Assembly: GCA_029569475.1 (NCBI GenBank)
Contig: JAKQSZ010000031.1
Span: forward strand, 1 to 64,000
DNA length: 64,000 nt
From: Candidatus Eiseniibacteriota bacterium
GTDB taxonomy: Bacteria > Eisenbacteria > RBG-16-71-46 > CAIMUX01
Direction: 5' to 3'
Positions within the stretch are counted from its first letter, which is position 1. Every line of letters starts with the position of its first letter. Below are positions 37,337 through 44,934 of the stretch, piece by piece. The notes beneath the pieces are model-generated. The model worked only from the letters and a program-made list of their open reading frames with translations, was not told the origin of the DNA and did not search any database. The position numbers and the translations under genes are program-made.

Positions 37337-39243
37337 CAGGCTCCGCTCTCCGGCGCCCCGGCGCCGAGGTGGTAGTCGACCTGCCGGGCGATCGTGATCC
37401 TCCCCGCGCGGTTCAGTTCCTTGATCTGTGCCGACGTCAGGTAGCTGGCCCGCAGCGGCAGTTCCTGGAGTTGGAAATAGCGGCTCTGCGGCACGTAGCG
37501 GACGAAGAACTCATCGCCCAGACGAACCTTGGTGAAGGCGACCCCCTGGCGAATGATCTCGTCGTGGATCGTCACCGAAGTCGGACCGAAGCTCACCGAC
37601 CGGCGAAACGAGGCGGGAGCCTTGGCGCTCCTGGTCATGAGCAGGTTGCGGATCCAGCCCTTGATTGCGTAGGCCAGCCGGTCATGCCAACCGAAGGCGA
37701 GCATGAAGACGCGGAAGGCGATCATGGTGATCGGATTGAAGAGCTTCATCACCATGTGGTGCATCGGCCCCGCCACCTCGACCATCTCCTCGCCCGGTCC
37801 GGCCTCGGATGGGGCGGCCGCGGCCGGCGGCGGCTCGTGACGGGTGCGGAAGGCCTCGTCGATCCACTGCGAGCTGACGACCTTCCCGTTGGCCAGGGAC
37901 GCGAGAACGCCGCAGTCGCTCTCGACCAGTTCACCGGTGTCCAGGCGGAAGAGCTTGAAGACCCCGCCCTTGGCCAGGTTGGTCAACGCGTAATAGTCCC
38001 GGCCCCGGGCGTCCCGTCCCCGGCGGGCATGGATCTTCGCTCCCGGCCAGTAGCGGGAGAAGGGTTCGCGCTCGTAGGGCAGCGCCGGCAAAGACTCCGG
38101 CCGCGCGGAGTAGTCGACCCACGACTCGAGGAACTCGGGGATGCGGTAGAGGAAGTAGCGATCCTCCTGGATTTCGGGCGGCACCAGGGCGCGCTCGTCC
38201 AGCCCCCGCAGCATCCGTTCGGCCACGGCCGAGGCCAGGGGCACCCCCTGTCCCCCGTAGACCTCATAGCCGTGCGGGTAGAAATGCAGGGTGTTGCGGC
38301 TTCCCATCGATCCGGCGTAGTGCCCGTTGGGATAGACGAAGTACGAGGAGAACTCGATGGCGCGCCGGCAGACCTGGTCGAGACGTGGATCCTGGTAGAG
38401 CTTCTGCAGCTTGGCCAGGAAGCTCACCGTCGCGGACAGGTAACCCAGGTCGGTGCCGTCGTACTCCAGGCACCAGCCCTCGTCGTAGCAGTACCGCAGA
38501 AAGTCCTCGACGCGAACATCGAACCCGCTCTTCAGCTTGGGGTCCTTGATCAGGTCATAGGCTTCGTAGATCGGCAGAAGGGCCATGGCGTGATGATTGG
38601 CCAGCACGCCCGGCTCGTCCTGGCGCGCCAGGTAGTGGCCGGCCCGCGCCACCGCGTCCAGGAAGCGTGTCCGCATCTCGGGCGGCATGGCGTCGCCGAC
38701 CAGCCGATAGCTGGCGCACATGGCATAGAGGAGGAAACCGGTCGGGCCGGCCCAGCCGCGCTCATTCGGGTAGAACTCGTCGAAGGACCCGTCGCCCTTC
38801 TGGATCTTCATCCAGTAGTCGATGCCGGCCAGGGTCCACTGCAGGACCTTGGGGTTCTGGTAGTAGGGATTGTCCGGAAAGGGAACCGAGTGGACCAGCG
38901 CCAGGGAGTGCGTGCCGAACTGGGCGATCGAGGAGGGGAAATCCAGGGTGCGGCAGAGCCAGTACTCGCGGTTGAAGCAACCGTAGGTGCGACTGAACTC
39001 GTTGCGGTCCTGCAAGGAGAGCAGCCGGGGAATCTGGCTGAGGGCCTTGCGGGCATAGACATCGCGGAGGTTCGCCGTCCCCGCTTGCGCCGGCGCTTGC
39101 GCCTGCGCTCGCATGCCCGTTCCTACACCCGGCACTCCCGATCGCGACGGGGCCGCCTCGACAGCCCCCGGCATCGCCGGTTCCACGCCGCTCGCCTCGG
39201 CCGGCCGCAGGCCGGCGCCGGCGGTCTTCTTCGATTCGAACAT
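37336..39243 (-). CDS. Large alpha/alpha-toroid-like protein of glycan metabolism (uncharacterised)
   Basis: 635 residues, ATG at 39243 with AGGAG upstream. A variable Ala/Gly/Gln-rich N-terminus (about 55 residues, coded by small DNA repeats) precedes a helical body with repeated short motifs typical of (alpha/alpha) toroids: WTLAGIDYWMKIQKGDGSFDE, GWAGPTGFLLYAMCASY, LANHHAMALLPIYEAY, WCLEYDGTDLGYLSATVSFL. A second half with beta character (KIHARRGRDARGRDYYALTN, KGGVFKLFRLDTGEL) resembles the C-terminal sheet of heparinase or C5-epimerase-like proteins. No signal peptide. The fold call is from pattern only; it could be a lyase, epimerase or a non-enzymatic relative. Coupled to the YbhN-like gene. 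Confidence 0.55.
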   Translation of the reverse strand: MFESKKTAGAGLRPAEASGVEPAMPGAVEAAPSRSGVPGVGTGMRAQAQAPAQAGTANLRDVYARKALSQIPRLLSLQDRNEFSRTYGCFNREYWLCRTLDFPSSIAQFGTHSLALVHSVPFPDNPYYQNPKVLQWTLAGIDYWMKIQKGDGSFDEFYPNERGWAGPTGFLLYAMCASYRLVGDAMPPEMRTRFLDAVARAGHYLARQDEPGVLANHHAMALLPIYEAYDLIKDPKLKSGFDVRVEDFLRYCYDEGWCLEYDGTDLGYLSATVSFLAKLQKLYQDPRLDQVCRRAIEFSSYFVYPNGHYAGSMGSRNTLHFYPHGYEVYGGQGVPLASAVAERMLRGLDERALVPPEIQEDRYFLYRIPEFLESWVDYSARPESLPALPYEREPFSRYWPGAKIHARRGRDARGRDYYALTNLAKGGVFKLFRLDTGELVESDCGVLASLANGKVVSSQWIDEAFRTRHEPPPAAAAPSEAGPGEEMVEVAGPMHHMVMKLFNPITMIAFRVFMLAFGWHDRLAYAIKGWIRNLLMTRSAKAPASFRRSVSFGPTSVTIHDEIIRQGVAFTKVRLGDEFFVRYVPQSRYFQLQELPLRASYLTSAQIKELNRAGRITIARQVDYHLGAGAPESGA

Positions 39244-39251
39244 CTGCTCTC

Positions 39252-40157
39252 CTACCTCCAATCCTGCACAACGTAGCTGCCGTGCTCGTCCGCGCCCAAG
39301 AGGGATCCGGTCCTCTCCCCCAGCGCGTCGAGCCGGCGGCGCGTGACCTCCACGGCCAGATCCGACTCGTCGGCCACGACCCATCGGCGTCGCGTCCGAC
39401 AGGCCGCGACGGCCGTCGTGCCTGAGCCGCAACAGAAGTCGCCCACGAGATCCCCCGGATTGCTCGCCGCCAGGAGGATCCTCTCGAGCAAGGCGACCGG
39501 CTTCTGGGTGGGGTAGCCGGTGCGCTCCCGGGAGTCCTGCGTCAACCACGGGATCTCCCAGACATCGTCCAGTCCCCGGTACCGGTACCAGCCTCCGTCG
39601 TCCCTGAACTCCTCCACTCCCTTGCGGCACATCCGGTGCGCCAGGTACTTCTTCTGCGTCAGCCGGTGGAACGTGTGTCCGGGGCCGCGTCGGAAGTACA
39701 GGATCGTATCATGTTTGCGCGCGAACCACTGCCGGGGGATTCCCCCGGTCGCGTAGTGCCAGATGATCTCGTTGAGGAAGTTTTCGGCGCCGAACAGCTC
39801 TTCCAGAAGCAGACGAACACGGTGGCTCTGGCGGTGATCCGCGTGCAGGAAGAGCGCTCCCCCCGGACGGAGCAGGCGGTGAACCTGGACCAGGGTTGGC
39901 CCCAGCCATTTCGGGACCTCGCTCGGGTCATGAAAGGCGGGTGCGCCGCTCCTGGCAGAACCGGAGCGGCCCCCGGAGGGCTGGCCGGGGCTCCCGGCGT
40001 CGAACCGTCCGCCGCGGCCGCGCAGGAAGCGGCGGGTCGTTCCGGTGCCAAACGGGGGATCCAGGTAGACGAGATCGAAGAGCCCGTCCCCCAGCCGGGC
40101 GGCGACCTCTGGCGCGGATCCCCGAATGAGCAGGTTGGGCGAACCGCTCGTGACCAT
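39252..40157 (-). CDS. Beta-class DNA methyltransferase (N6-adenine/N4-cytosine), orphan
   Basis: 301 residues. Motif IV (LVYLDPPFGTG) precedes motif I (VGDFCCGSGTTAVAA), the order of beta-class amino-methyltransferases. GYPTQKPVALLERIL (motif X region) and the LRPGGALFLHAD segment (motif V/VI) fit. It transfers a methyl group from S-adenosylmethionine to DNA. A Gly/Ser/Arg-rich insert of about 30 residues follows motif IV. No restriction subunit or specificity gene is adjacent except an HNH nuclease 78 bp upstream. It starts at ATG 40157 (GTG 40160 possible), both with weak ribosome-binding sites, and is 8 bp upstream of the toroid gene. Confidence 0.87.
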   Translation of the reverse strand: MVTSGSPNLLIRGSAPEVAARLGDGLFDLVYLDPPFGTGTTRRFLRGRGGRFDAGSPGQPSGGRSGSARSGAPAFHDPSEVPKWLGPTLVQVHRLLRPGGALFLHADHRQSHRVRLLLEELFGAENFLNEIIWHYATGGIPRQWFARKHDTILYFRRGPGHTFHRLTQKKYLAHRMCRKGVEEFRDDGGWYRYRGLDDVWEIPWLTQDSRERTGYPTQKPVALLERILLAASNPGDLVGDFCCGSGTTAVAACRTRRRWVVADESDLAVEVTRRRLDALGERTGSLLGADEHGSYVVQDWR

Positions 40158-40235
40158 CACGGAGCGCGGTCCGGCGGACAGCAGAGTGCGCTCATGGCCG
40201 AACGGCGCGGGCTGCGAGTCTCCTGAAGGGTGCGG

Positions 40236-40823
40236 CTAGCTCTCCAGTTCGACATTCCAGTACTCGTGGGATATGAACTGCTCCCACGAGGTGCGCCGGT
40301 GGCCAAGAGGAATCGTGATACACGGCGTCCAGGGAGGTTCCGCCGGCCGGCGGTAGAGCCTCATTCCCGCTTCCTCAGCGGTCCGATCGCCCTTGCGGCG
40401 GTTGCACTTCAGGCAGGAGAGCACGCAGTTCGTCCAGGTCGAGTTGCCCCCGCGGGATCTCGGGATGAGATGGTCGACGGAGAGGTCTTCGAGGGCGGGT
40501 TTTGACCCGCAGTACTGGCAGGTGTAACGGTCCCGGCGGTAGATGTTGCGGCGCGAGAAGGTGACGCGACGGCGCGGAAAGCTGTCGTAGTCGTTGAGCA
40601 GCACCACCTCGGGAATCTTGAGGCGAAGACTGACGGTGCGCACGCAAGGCTCTTCCTCGGCCACGCGCAGGCTTGCCCACGAGTCGAAGTCGTGGACGCT
40701 GTAGTCCTCCGGGTGCACCGCCCGCGCCGCCTCCCGGTACAGCAGGCAGATCGCGGCGCGCACCGAGGTGGTCCCGATCGGAACCCAGCTGCGGTTGAGT
40801 ACAAGCGTGCGCTGATCCAGCAT
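40236..40823 (-). CDS. HNH endonuclease
   Basis: 195 residues from the ATG at 40823 (GGAGAGG upstream). An N-terminal domain (MLDQRTLVLNRSWVPIGTTS, CLLYREAARAV) is followed by the zinc-ribbon HNH core: CQYCG...LSVDHLIPRSRGG, NCVLSCLKCNRRKGDRT, then a conserved C-terminal WEQFISHEYW. This family is very widespread in bacteria as a stand-alone gene and its role is not settled. Next to an orphan methyltransferase it could form a restriction pair, but co-occurrence is untested. Confidence 0.9.
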   Translation of the reverse strand: MLDQRTLVLNRSWVPIGTTSVRAAICLLYREAARAVHPEDYSVHDFDSWASLRVAEEEPCVRTVSLRLKIPEVVLLNDYDSFPRRRVTFSRRNIYRRDRYTCQYCGSKPALEDLSVDHLIPRSRGGNSTWTNCVLSCLKCNRRKGDRTAEEAGMRLYRRPAEPPWTPCITIPLGHRRTSWEQFISHEYWNVELES

Positions 40824-41027
40824 ACGAACCTCTCCGCCCCCGACGACCCTGGACGGCTCAGCGCCGGCCAGCGCGGTCCTCGATGAGACCGGCCCGGGTC
40901 GCGACAAACCCTATCATGGGAAGGGGATACCGTAAAGCTCGAATTGTGGCAGGAATTCTTATCCGCCGGCGGAGAGCGAGCCAGGCCGGGAGACGCGCCA
41001 TCCCAGATCTCTTCATGGCCATGGGGT

Positions 41028-41044
41028 CTTCCGTATTGCGGAAG
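41028..41044 (-). terminator. Small hairpin after the MOSC gene
   Basis: CTTCCG (41028-41033) pairs with CGGAAG (41039-41044), loop TATTG, 11 bp after the MOSC stop codon on the minus strand. Perfect stem but no T-tract. Confidence 0.35.
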
Positions 41045-41055
41045 CACCATTCCGA

Positions 41056-41637
41056 TCACGATCGAGCGGCCACTTCGATCGAATCGCCGACGCGCAGGAT
41101 CCCGGGCTCGATCACACACAGATAGATGCCGCGCAGGTTGCGATGGCGCAGCTTCGCATCGGATACCAGTCGAAGGGCTCCGTCGCCGAACCGGGTCCTG
41201 AACTTGCGGCAACCGTTGTGGGGTTTGGGCGTGACCTCGAGCAAGGCCGTTCCTGCGCGCAGGCGGCTCCCGGCCGGAAGGTTGCCGGTGGAAAGGTCGA
41301 GAGAGACGAAGAGGTTGTCTCCCGCCAGGACGAGCGGCTGACCGCCGGCGATGAGGGCTGCCACGTCCGCCTCCATCACCGCGATCTGCGCCTGGGGATC
41401 GAGGGGAAGACGTCGTTCCCAGGCGTCCCCTTCGACCCCACGCCCGGGAGACAGCTCAACCTCGGCCGGCGTTTCGCGGAGGCCACCTTCCCCGCGGCGG
41501 CAGATCAGGATCACAGCCCCTCGATCGCGCGGGGCGGGCGGCAACGCGGACAGACCCCGCTCCAGGTCGTCGAGCGTGAGGTGACGCCTCGGATCGCCGG
41601 TGGAGGCCGAGTTGATGGCTGCTTCCATAGACTCCAT
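41056..41637 (-). CDS. MOSC-domain protein
   Basis: 193 residues. The ATG at 41637 is chosen; the ATG at 41628 is the alternative and neither has a strong ribosome-binding site. The MOSC core has GRGVEGDAWERR near the start, LAGDNLFVSLDLSTGNLPAGSR, and the conserved cysteine in KPHNGCRKF. MOSC proteins handle sulfur for molybdenum cofactor or act as oxime/nitrogen-compound reductases; some bind a metal cofactor at this Cys. No molybdoenzyme gene is nearby. It ends with a normal beta-barrel (RHRNLRGIYLCVIEPG). Confidence 0.82.
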   Translation of the reverse strand: MESMEAAINSASTGDPRRHLTLDDLERGLSALPPAPRDRGAVILICRRGEGGLRETPAEVELSPGRGVEGDAWERRLPLDPQAQIAVMEADVAALIAGGQPLVLAGDNLFVSLDLSTGNLPAGSRLRAGTALLEVTPKPHNGCRKFRTRFGDGALRLVSDAKLRHRNLRGIYLCVIEPGILRVGDSIEVAARS

Positions 41638-41721
41638 CCCCAGGTGGTGGCCCCTGGTCCCTGCCTGAGCCGACGGATGAAAAAACAGATCCAATTCGGC
41701 TGCGGATGCGCAACTCCGGAG

Positions 41722-41743
41722 TATAGTCCACCGGATGCGGTGG
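41722..41743 (+). promoter_or_regulatory. Possible promoter -10 (TATAGT) with overlapping inverted repeat
   Basis: TATAGT at 41722-41727 is directly followed by CCACCG-GATG-CGGTGG (41728-41743), a perfect 6-bp stem. The reverse strand also has TATACT at 41720-41725. This lies between the divergent MOSC and beta-barrel genes and could be an operator overlapping a transcription start. -35 boxes are poor in both directions. Confidence 0.25.
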
Positions 41744-41860
41744 GCCGTCGTCTCGAATCCTCGAGCTGACGACACCCCCCCGGCTTCAGAGCAGACAACC
41801 ATCAGCCGGAGTGCCGGCACCATCACACGAGAACGACCCGCATGGAGGAGCACGAACATC

Positions 41861-42580
41861 ATGACCCAATCGACGCTGTTTCCCAGGGGGCTGGCGCTGC
41901 TGGTTCTTCTCGCCGGCATGTCCGGCGCGAGTTCCGTCCAGGCCCGCCACAGCTTCCAGGCCGGCCTGGGCTTCGCGTCCGCCATCCCGCAAGGGGCGTT
42001 CCAGGACAACACGGATGCGAACGGTTACGGGATTGGCGGCTCCTTTTTCTGGCGCCCCCCATCCAGCCCTCTCCTCCTGGGCGTGGACCTCAGCTATCTG
42101 GTCTACGGACACCAGGAGCGGACCGAGTTCCTGAACCCCAACATCCCGGAAGTCACGGTCGAGGTGACCACGGACAACAACCTCGTCCAGGGAGCGCTTG
42201 CGCTGAGGCTGCAACCCATGCGTGGAACCCTGCGCCCGTACGTGGAGGGGCTCCTCGGGTTCAATTACCTCTTCACCGAGTCGGCCATCCGGGATGAGGA
42301 CGACAACGAAGAGGTCGCGAGTTCGAAGAACTTCGACGATACGGCTCTTGCCTGGGGAGGCGGCGGCGGTTTGATGATCGAGGTGTACCGCGGTGACGAC
42401 CGTCCCGGCCGGGTCCGGTCGGTGGCGATCGATCTCCAGGGCCGCTACCTCGTGGGAGGAGAAGCCCGCTACTTGAAGGAGGGGTCCATCCGCCGTGAGG
42501 AGTCAAGGCTCACCTTCGATTCCCACCGGTCAGACACGGACCTGGTGACCTGGCGCGTGGGAGCCGCTCTGGAGTTCTAA
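41861..42580 (+). CDS. Outer-membrane beta-barrel protein
   Basis: 239 residues, ATG at 41861 (GGAGGAG about ten bases upstream). A signal peptide (GLALLVLLAGMSGASSVQA) precedes alternating strands with aromatic girdles (FQAGLGFASAIP, YGIGGSFFWRP, LLGVDLSYLVYGH, ALRLQPMRGTLRPYVEGLLGFNYLF). It ends in WRVGAALEF; a terminal aromatic residue is a BAM insertion signal. A small 8-stranded OmpA/OmpW-type barrel is likely. Expected in the outer membrane; cargo or role unknown. Faces the PEBP gene across a palindromic 19-bp repeat. Confidence 0.78.
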   Translation: MTQSTLFPRGLALLVLLAGMSGASSVQARHSFQAGLGFASAIPQGAFQDNTDANGYGIGGSFFWRPPSSPLLLGVDLSYLVYGHQERTEFLNPNIPEVTVEVTTDNNLVQGALALRLQPMRGTLRPYVEGLLGFNYLFTESAIRDEDDNEEVASSKNFDDTALAWGGGGGLMIEVYRGDDRPGRVRSVAIDLQGRYLVGGEARYLKEGSIRREESRLTFDSHRSDTDLVTWRVGAALEF

Positions 42581-42591
42581 CCCTGACCGAA

Positions 42592-42645
42592 CCGGCGCCG
42601 GAATCGCGAGCCGGCGCCGGAATCGCGAGCCGGCGACGCCGCGGG
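42592..42645. repeat. 19-bp repeat with palindromic core between convergent genes
   Basis: CCGGCGCCGGAATCGCGAG occurs twice (42592-42610, 42611-42629) and begins a third degenerate copy. Each contains the perfect palindrome CCGGCGCCGG, so the array can fold into nested hairpins and may end transcription from both sides. Confidence 0.65.
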
Positions 42646-42651
42646 ATCCGA

Positions 42652-43134
42652 TCAGGATCGCCTCTTCTTCTCGTAGGTTCCCATCAGTTCGGTCTGCTCG
42701 AGGATGTGCCCGTTCATCGCCTTCTCGAGCTGCGCCTTCGTCGGGGTCTTCAGGTCCGCCAGCACGGTGTCGAGCGCGTAGAGCTTGAAGTAGTAACGAT
42801 GCCGGCCGATCGGCGGACAGGGGCCGCCGTATCCGGTCCGCTTCCAGTCGTTGAGCCCCTCAAGGACGCCCTTGGGCAGCGCCGTCGCGGTCACCGCGGC
42901 CGGCAACTCCGCCAGGTCCGGAGGCAGGTTATACAGGACCCAGTGAACATAGGTCATTTTCGGCGCCTTCGGATCGGGCGCGTCCGGATCGTCCACGATC
43001 AGGGCGAAGCTGCGCGTCTGTGGCGGTGCGCCGCTCCAGCGCAGCTGCGGCGAGGTGTCGTCGCCCTCGCAGGTGTGAACGGTCGGGATCTCCCCCTGTG
43101 AAGAAAACGCCTTCGATGTCAGCGTGAGTGCCAT
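42652..43134 (-). CDS. PEBP-family (YbhB/YbcL-like) phosphatidylethanolamine-binding protein
   Basis: 160 residues, ATG at 43134 with AAGGA just upstream. Family signatures are SFALIVDDPDAPDP, YVHWVLYNLPP and the GYGGPCPPIGRHRYYFKLYALD block with the ligand-pocket histidine. The C-terminus is GHILEQTELMGTYEKKR. Raf-kinase-inhibitor-like bacterial PEBPs bind small anionic ligands in the cytoplasm; physiological role unclear. Single gene convergent with the beta-barrel gene. Confidence 0.92.
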   Translation of the reverse strand: MALTLTSKAFSSQGEIPTVHTCEGDDTSPQLRWSGAPPQTRSFALIVDDPDAPDPKAPKMTYVHWVLYNLPPDLAELPAAVTATALPKGVLEGLNDWKRTGYGGPCPPIGRHRYYFKLYALDTVLADLKTPTKAQLEKAMNGHILEQTELMGTYEKKRRS

Positions 43135-43480
43135 GGTCCTTGCTCCGTTGTCGATGCCCGGGCGAGACCGCGGCTGGCGGAGTGCTCGGCGTGGCGGAAC
43201 TCCACGACCCATCGAGCACGGGCGACCGGCATCCGCCGCGCCCGGCAGTCTCGCGTTTCTACGTTTCCACCCACGGCCCGTCCCCGACCGGGACGGCCCG
43301 ACTAGGCTCTCGCGCACCCGCTCTGGTTCCTCGCTCTCGCGTGCCCCCTCCGGTTCCTCAATCCCGCGCGGCCTGGGCGGCTCGCCCGAATGAACGCGCC
43401 TTGCAAGACCAGATCTCCGGACGAAACCGGCGGAAGCCGGTGGAATACTTCCGCCCGAAACGCCTCGGAACCGAGGGCTT
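43135..43480. other. Intergenic region, no gene seen
   Basis: 346 bp upstream of the PEBP gene and downstream of the dehydrogenase. It contains an inverted repeat CGTCCC-CGACC-GGGACG near 43277 and two weakly similar 27-bp words around GGTTCCTC (43315-43370). Open frames are present but without ribosome-binding sites or family resemblance. Confidence 0.4.
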
Positions 43481-44659
43481 TCACAGCCGGGCGAGAACGG
43501 CGTCGGTCAGCTGCGAGGTGGTCGCCGCTCCCTTGGAGAAGACCTCGGGACCGCCCGGGAGCCGGAGCATGTCGTAGGTCCGGACCTTGCCTTCGGATAC
43601 CACCTCGCCGATGGCCGCCCGAATCCGGTCCGCTTTGCCGGTGTCGCCGATGTGATCGAGCATCATGGCGGCGGTCAGGATCATCGCGATCGGGTTGACG
43701 ATCGGCGGATCGAGCTTCTCGTACTTCGGAGCGCTGCCATGCGTCGGTTCGAAGACCACCACCTCCCGGCCGATGTTGGCGCTGGCCGCGAAACCGAGCC
43801 CGCCGACCAGGCCGGCGAACCCGTCGGAGACGATGTCGCCGAACATGTTGCTGGAAACGATGACGCCGTAGTCCTCCGGGTTCTTGGTCAGCCACATCAT
43901 CTGGGCGTCGATATTGGTGTCCCGGACGGCGATCCCGGGGAACTCCTTCTGGATCTTCTTCGCCTCGGACAGCATCATCCCCGAGGTCTCGCGCACGACG
44001 TTGGGCTTCTCGCAGACGGTGACCGACTTGTAGCCGAACTTCTGCGCGTACTCGAAGGCGGCGCGGCAGATCCGCTGGCAGGCCGCCCGGGTGAAGATGC
44101 GGCAGGATACCGCGAGGTCCTCCCCCGGCACTTTCTGGAACGGCTTCATCTGCGGGTGGGTCTCCAGCGCCTGGCGCACCGGCGCCGGCGGATTCGTCCA
44201 CTCGACGCCCGCGTAGAGGCACTCGGTGTTCTGCCGGAAGATGACCGCGTCCACCTTGGGCTCGACAAAGCCGTCCCCCTCGCGGCGGATGAAGTTGAGG
44301 GGGTTGCCCCGGAAGCTCCGGCACGGGCGGATGGAGATGTCGAGATCGAAGAGCTGCCGCATGCGGACGATCGGGCTGCGATAGACATGCCCTTTGCCCT
44401 TGAGGCCGGGATTCAGCTCAGCCTCGGCCTTGTCCTTTGGTTTGCTGGTGATCGCTCCGAAGAGGGCCAGCTTGTGCTCGCGGAGCAGATCGATGGTGCG
44501 TTCGGGAAAGGCATTGCCTTCGGAGCGCCAGAACTCCCAACCGATGTCCCCGTGAACGTAGTCCGCCTCGAATCCCACCTTCCGCAGGACCCGGATCGCC
44601 TCGGGCATGACCACCTTGCCGATGCCGTCGCCGGGCATCGTGACGACCGTGCGCTTCAT
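43481..44659 (-). CDS. Isocitrate/isopropylmalate dehydrogenase-family enzyme
   Basis: 392 residues, ATG at 44659 with GGGGAGAGG upstream. Beta-decarboxylating dehydrogenase fold: MPGDGIGKVVMPEAIRVL, the metal-site region DTNIDAQMMWLTKNPEDYGV, the SSNMFGDIVSDGFAGLVGGLG block with conserved Asp residues, and FEPTHGSAPKYE for NAD(P) binding. The usual NTEG.Y motif is NTECLYAGVEW here, and the substrate-helix Arg region (DISIRPCRSFRGNP) differs from standard LeuB. It is therefore better called family member than LeuB or Icd. It oxidatively decarboxylates a 2-hydroxy-3-carboxy acid. No leu or TCA genes adjacent. Confidence 0.85.
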   Translation of the reverse strand: MKRTVVTMPGDGIGKVVMPEAIRVLRKVGFEADYVHGDIGWEFWRSEGNAFPERTIDLLREHKLALFGAITSKPKDKAEAELNPGLKGKGHVYRSPIVRMRQLFDLDISIRPCRSFRGNPLNFIRREGDGFVEPKVDAVIFRQNTECLYAGVEWTNPPAPVRQALETHPQMKPFQKVPGEDLAVSCRIFTRAACQRICRAAFEYAQKFGYKSVTVCEKPNVVRETSGMMLSEAKKIQKEFPGIAVRDTNIDAQMMWLTKNPEDYGVIVSSNMFGDIVSDGFAGLVGGLGFAASANIGREVVVFEPTHGSAPKYEKLDPPIVNPIAMILTAAMMLDHIGDTGKADRIRAAIGEVVSEGKVRTYDMLRLPGGPEVFSKGAATTSQLTDAVLARL

Positions 44660-44779
44660 CCTCTCCCCCTTTGTTGACCCCGCACCGCGCCTGGCGCCCA
44701 CCGGCTCCCGGCGGGCATTTAGAAGGATTCTCGCCCACAAACCGCCCACCTCGCAACGCAACACAATTCCTTCCACGGG

Positions 44780-44899
44780 CTATAGGTCAGGACGCCGGCG
44801 GCGACGCATCGCCATCGCGGCTCCGCCAACCAGCCCGGCCCCAACCTGGGTGGCCCTGGCCGGCTCCGGGGCCGGAGCCGCAGGATCGTCCGGGCTCAT
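44780..44899 (-). CDS. Possible micro-ORF with PEP-CTERM-like motif (39 residues)
   Basis: The frame reads MSPDDPAAPAPEP, then ARATQVGAGLVGGAAMAM, then RRRRRPDL: a Pro-Glu-Pro, a short Gly/Ala hydrophobic stretch and an Arg cluster, the tripartite layout of PEP-CTERM sorting signals. There is no domain before it, the ribosome-binding site is poor, and the hydrophobic part is short with a Gln. It lies 35 bp after the aldo/keto reductase stop. It may be a relic 3' end of a lost surface-protein gene or coincidence in GC-rich DNA. Confidence 0.2.
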   Translation of the reverse strand: MSPDDPAAPAPEPARATQVGAGLVGGAAMAMRRRRRPDL

Positions 44900-44934
44900 C
44901 GCTCGGAACGCGGAGCTGTGGGTGGCGCCGAGGA

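Noticed and set aside
40158..40235. 12-codon leader frame before the methyltransferase (ends TGATG)
   Set aside because: No ribosome-binding site at a workable distance (nearest AGGAG is about 25 bases away), so the overlap is probably chance.
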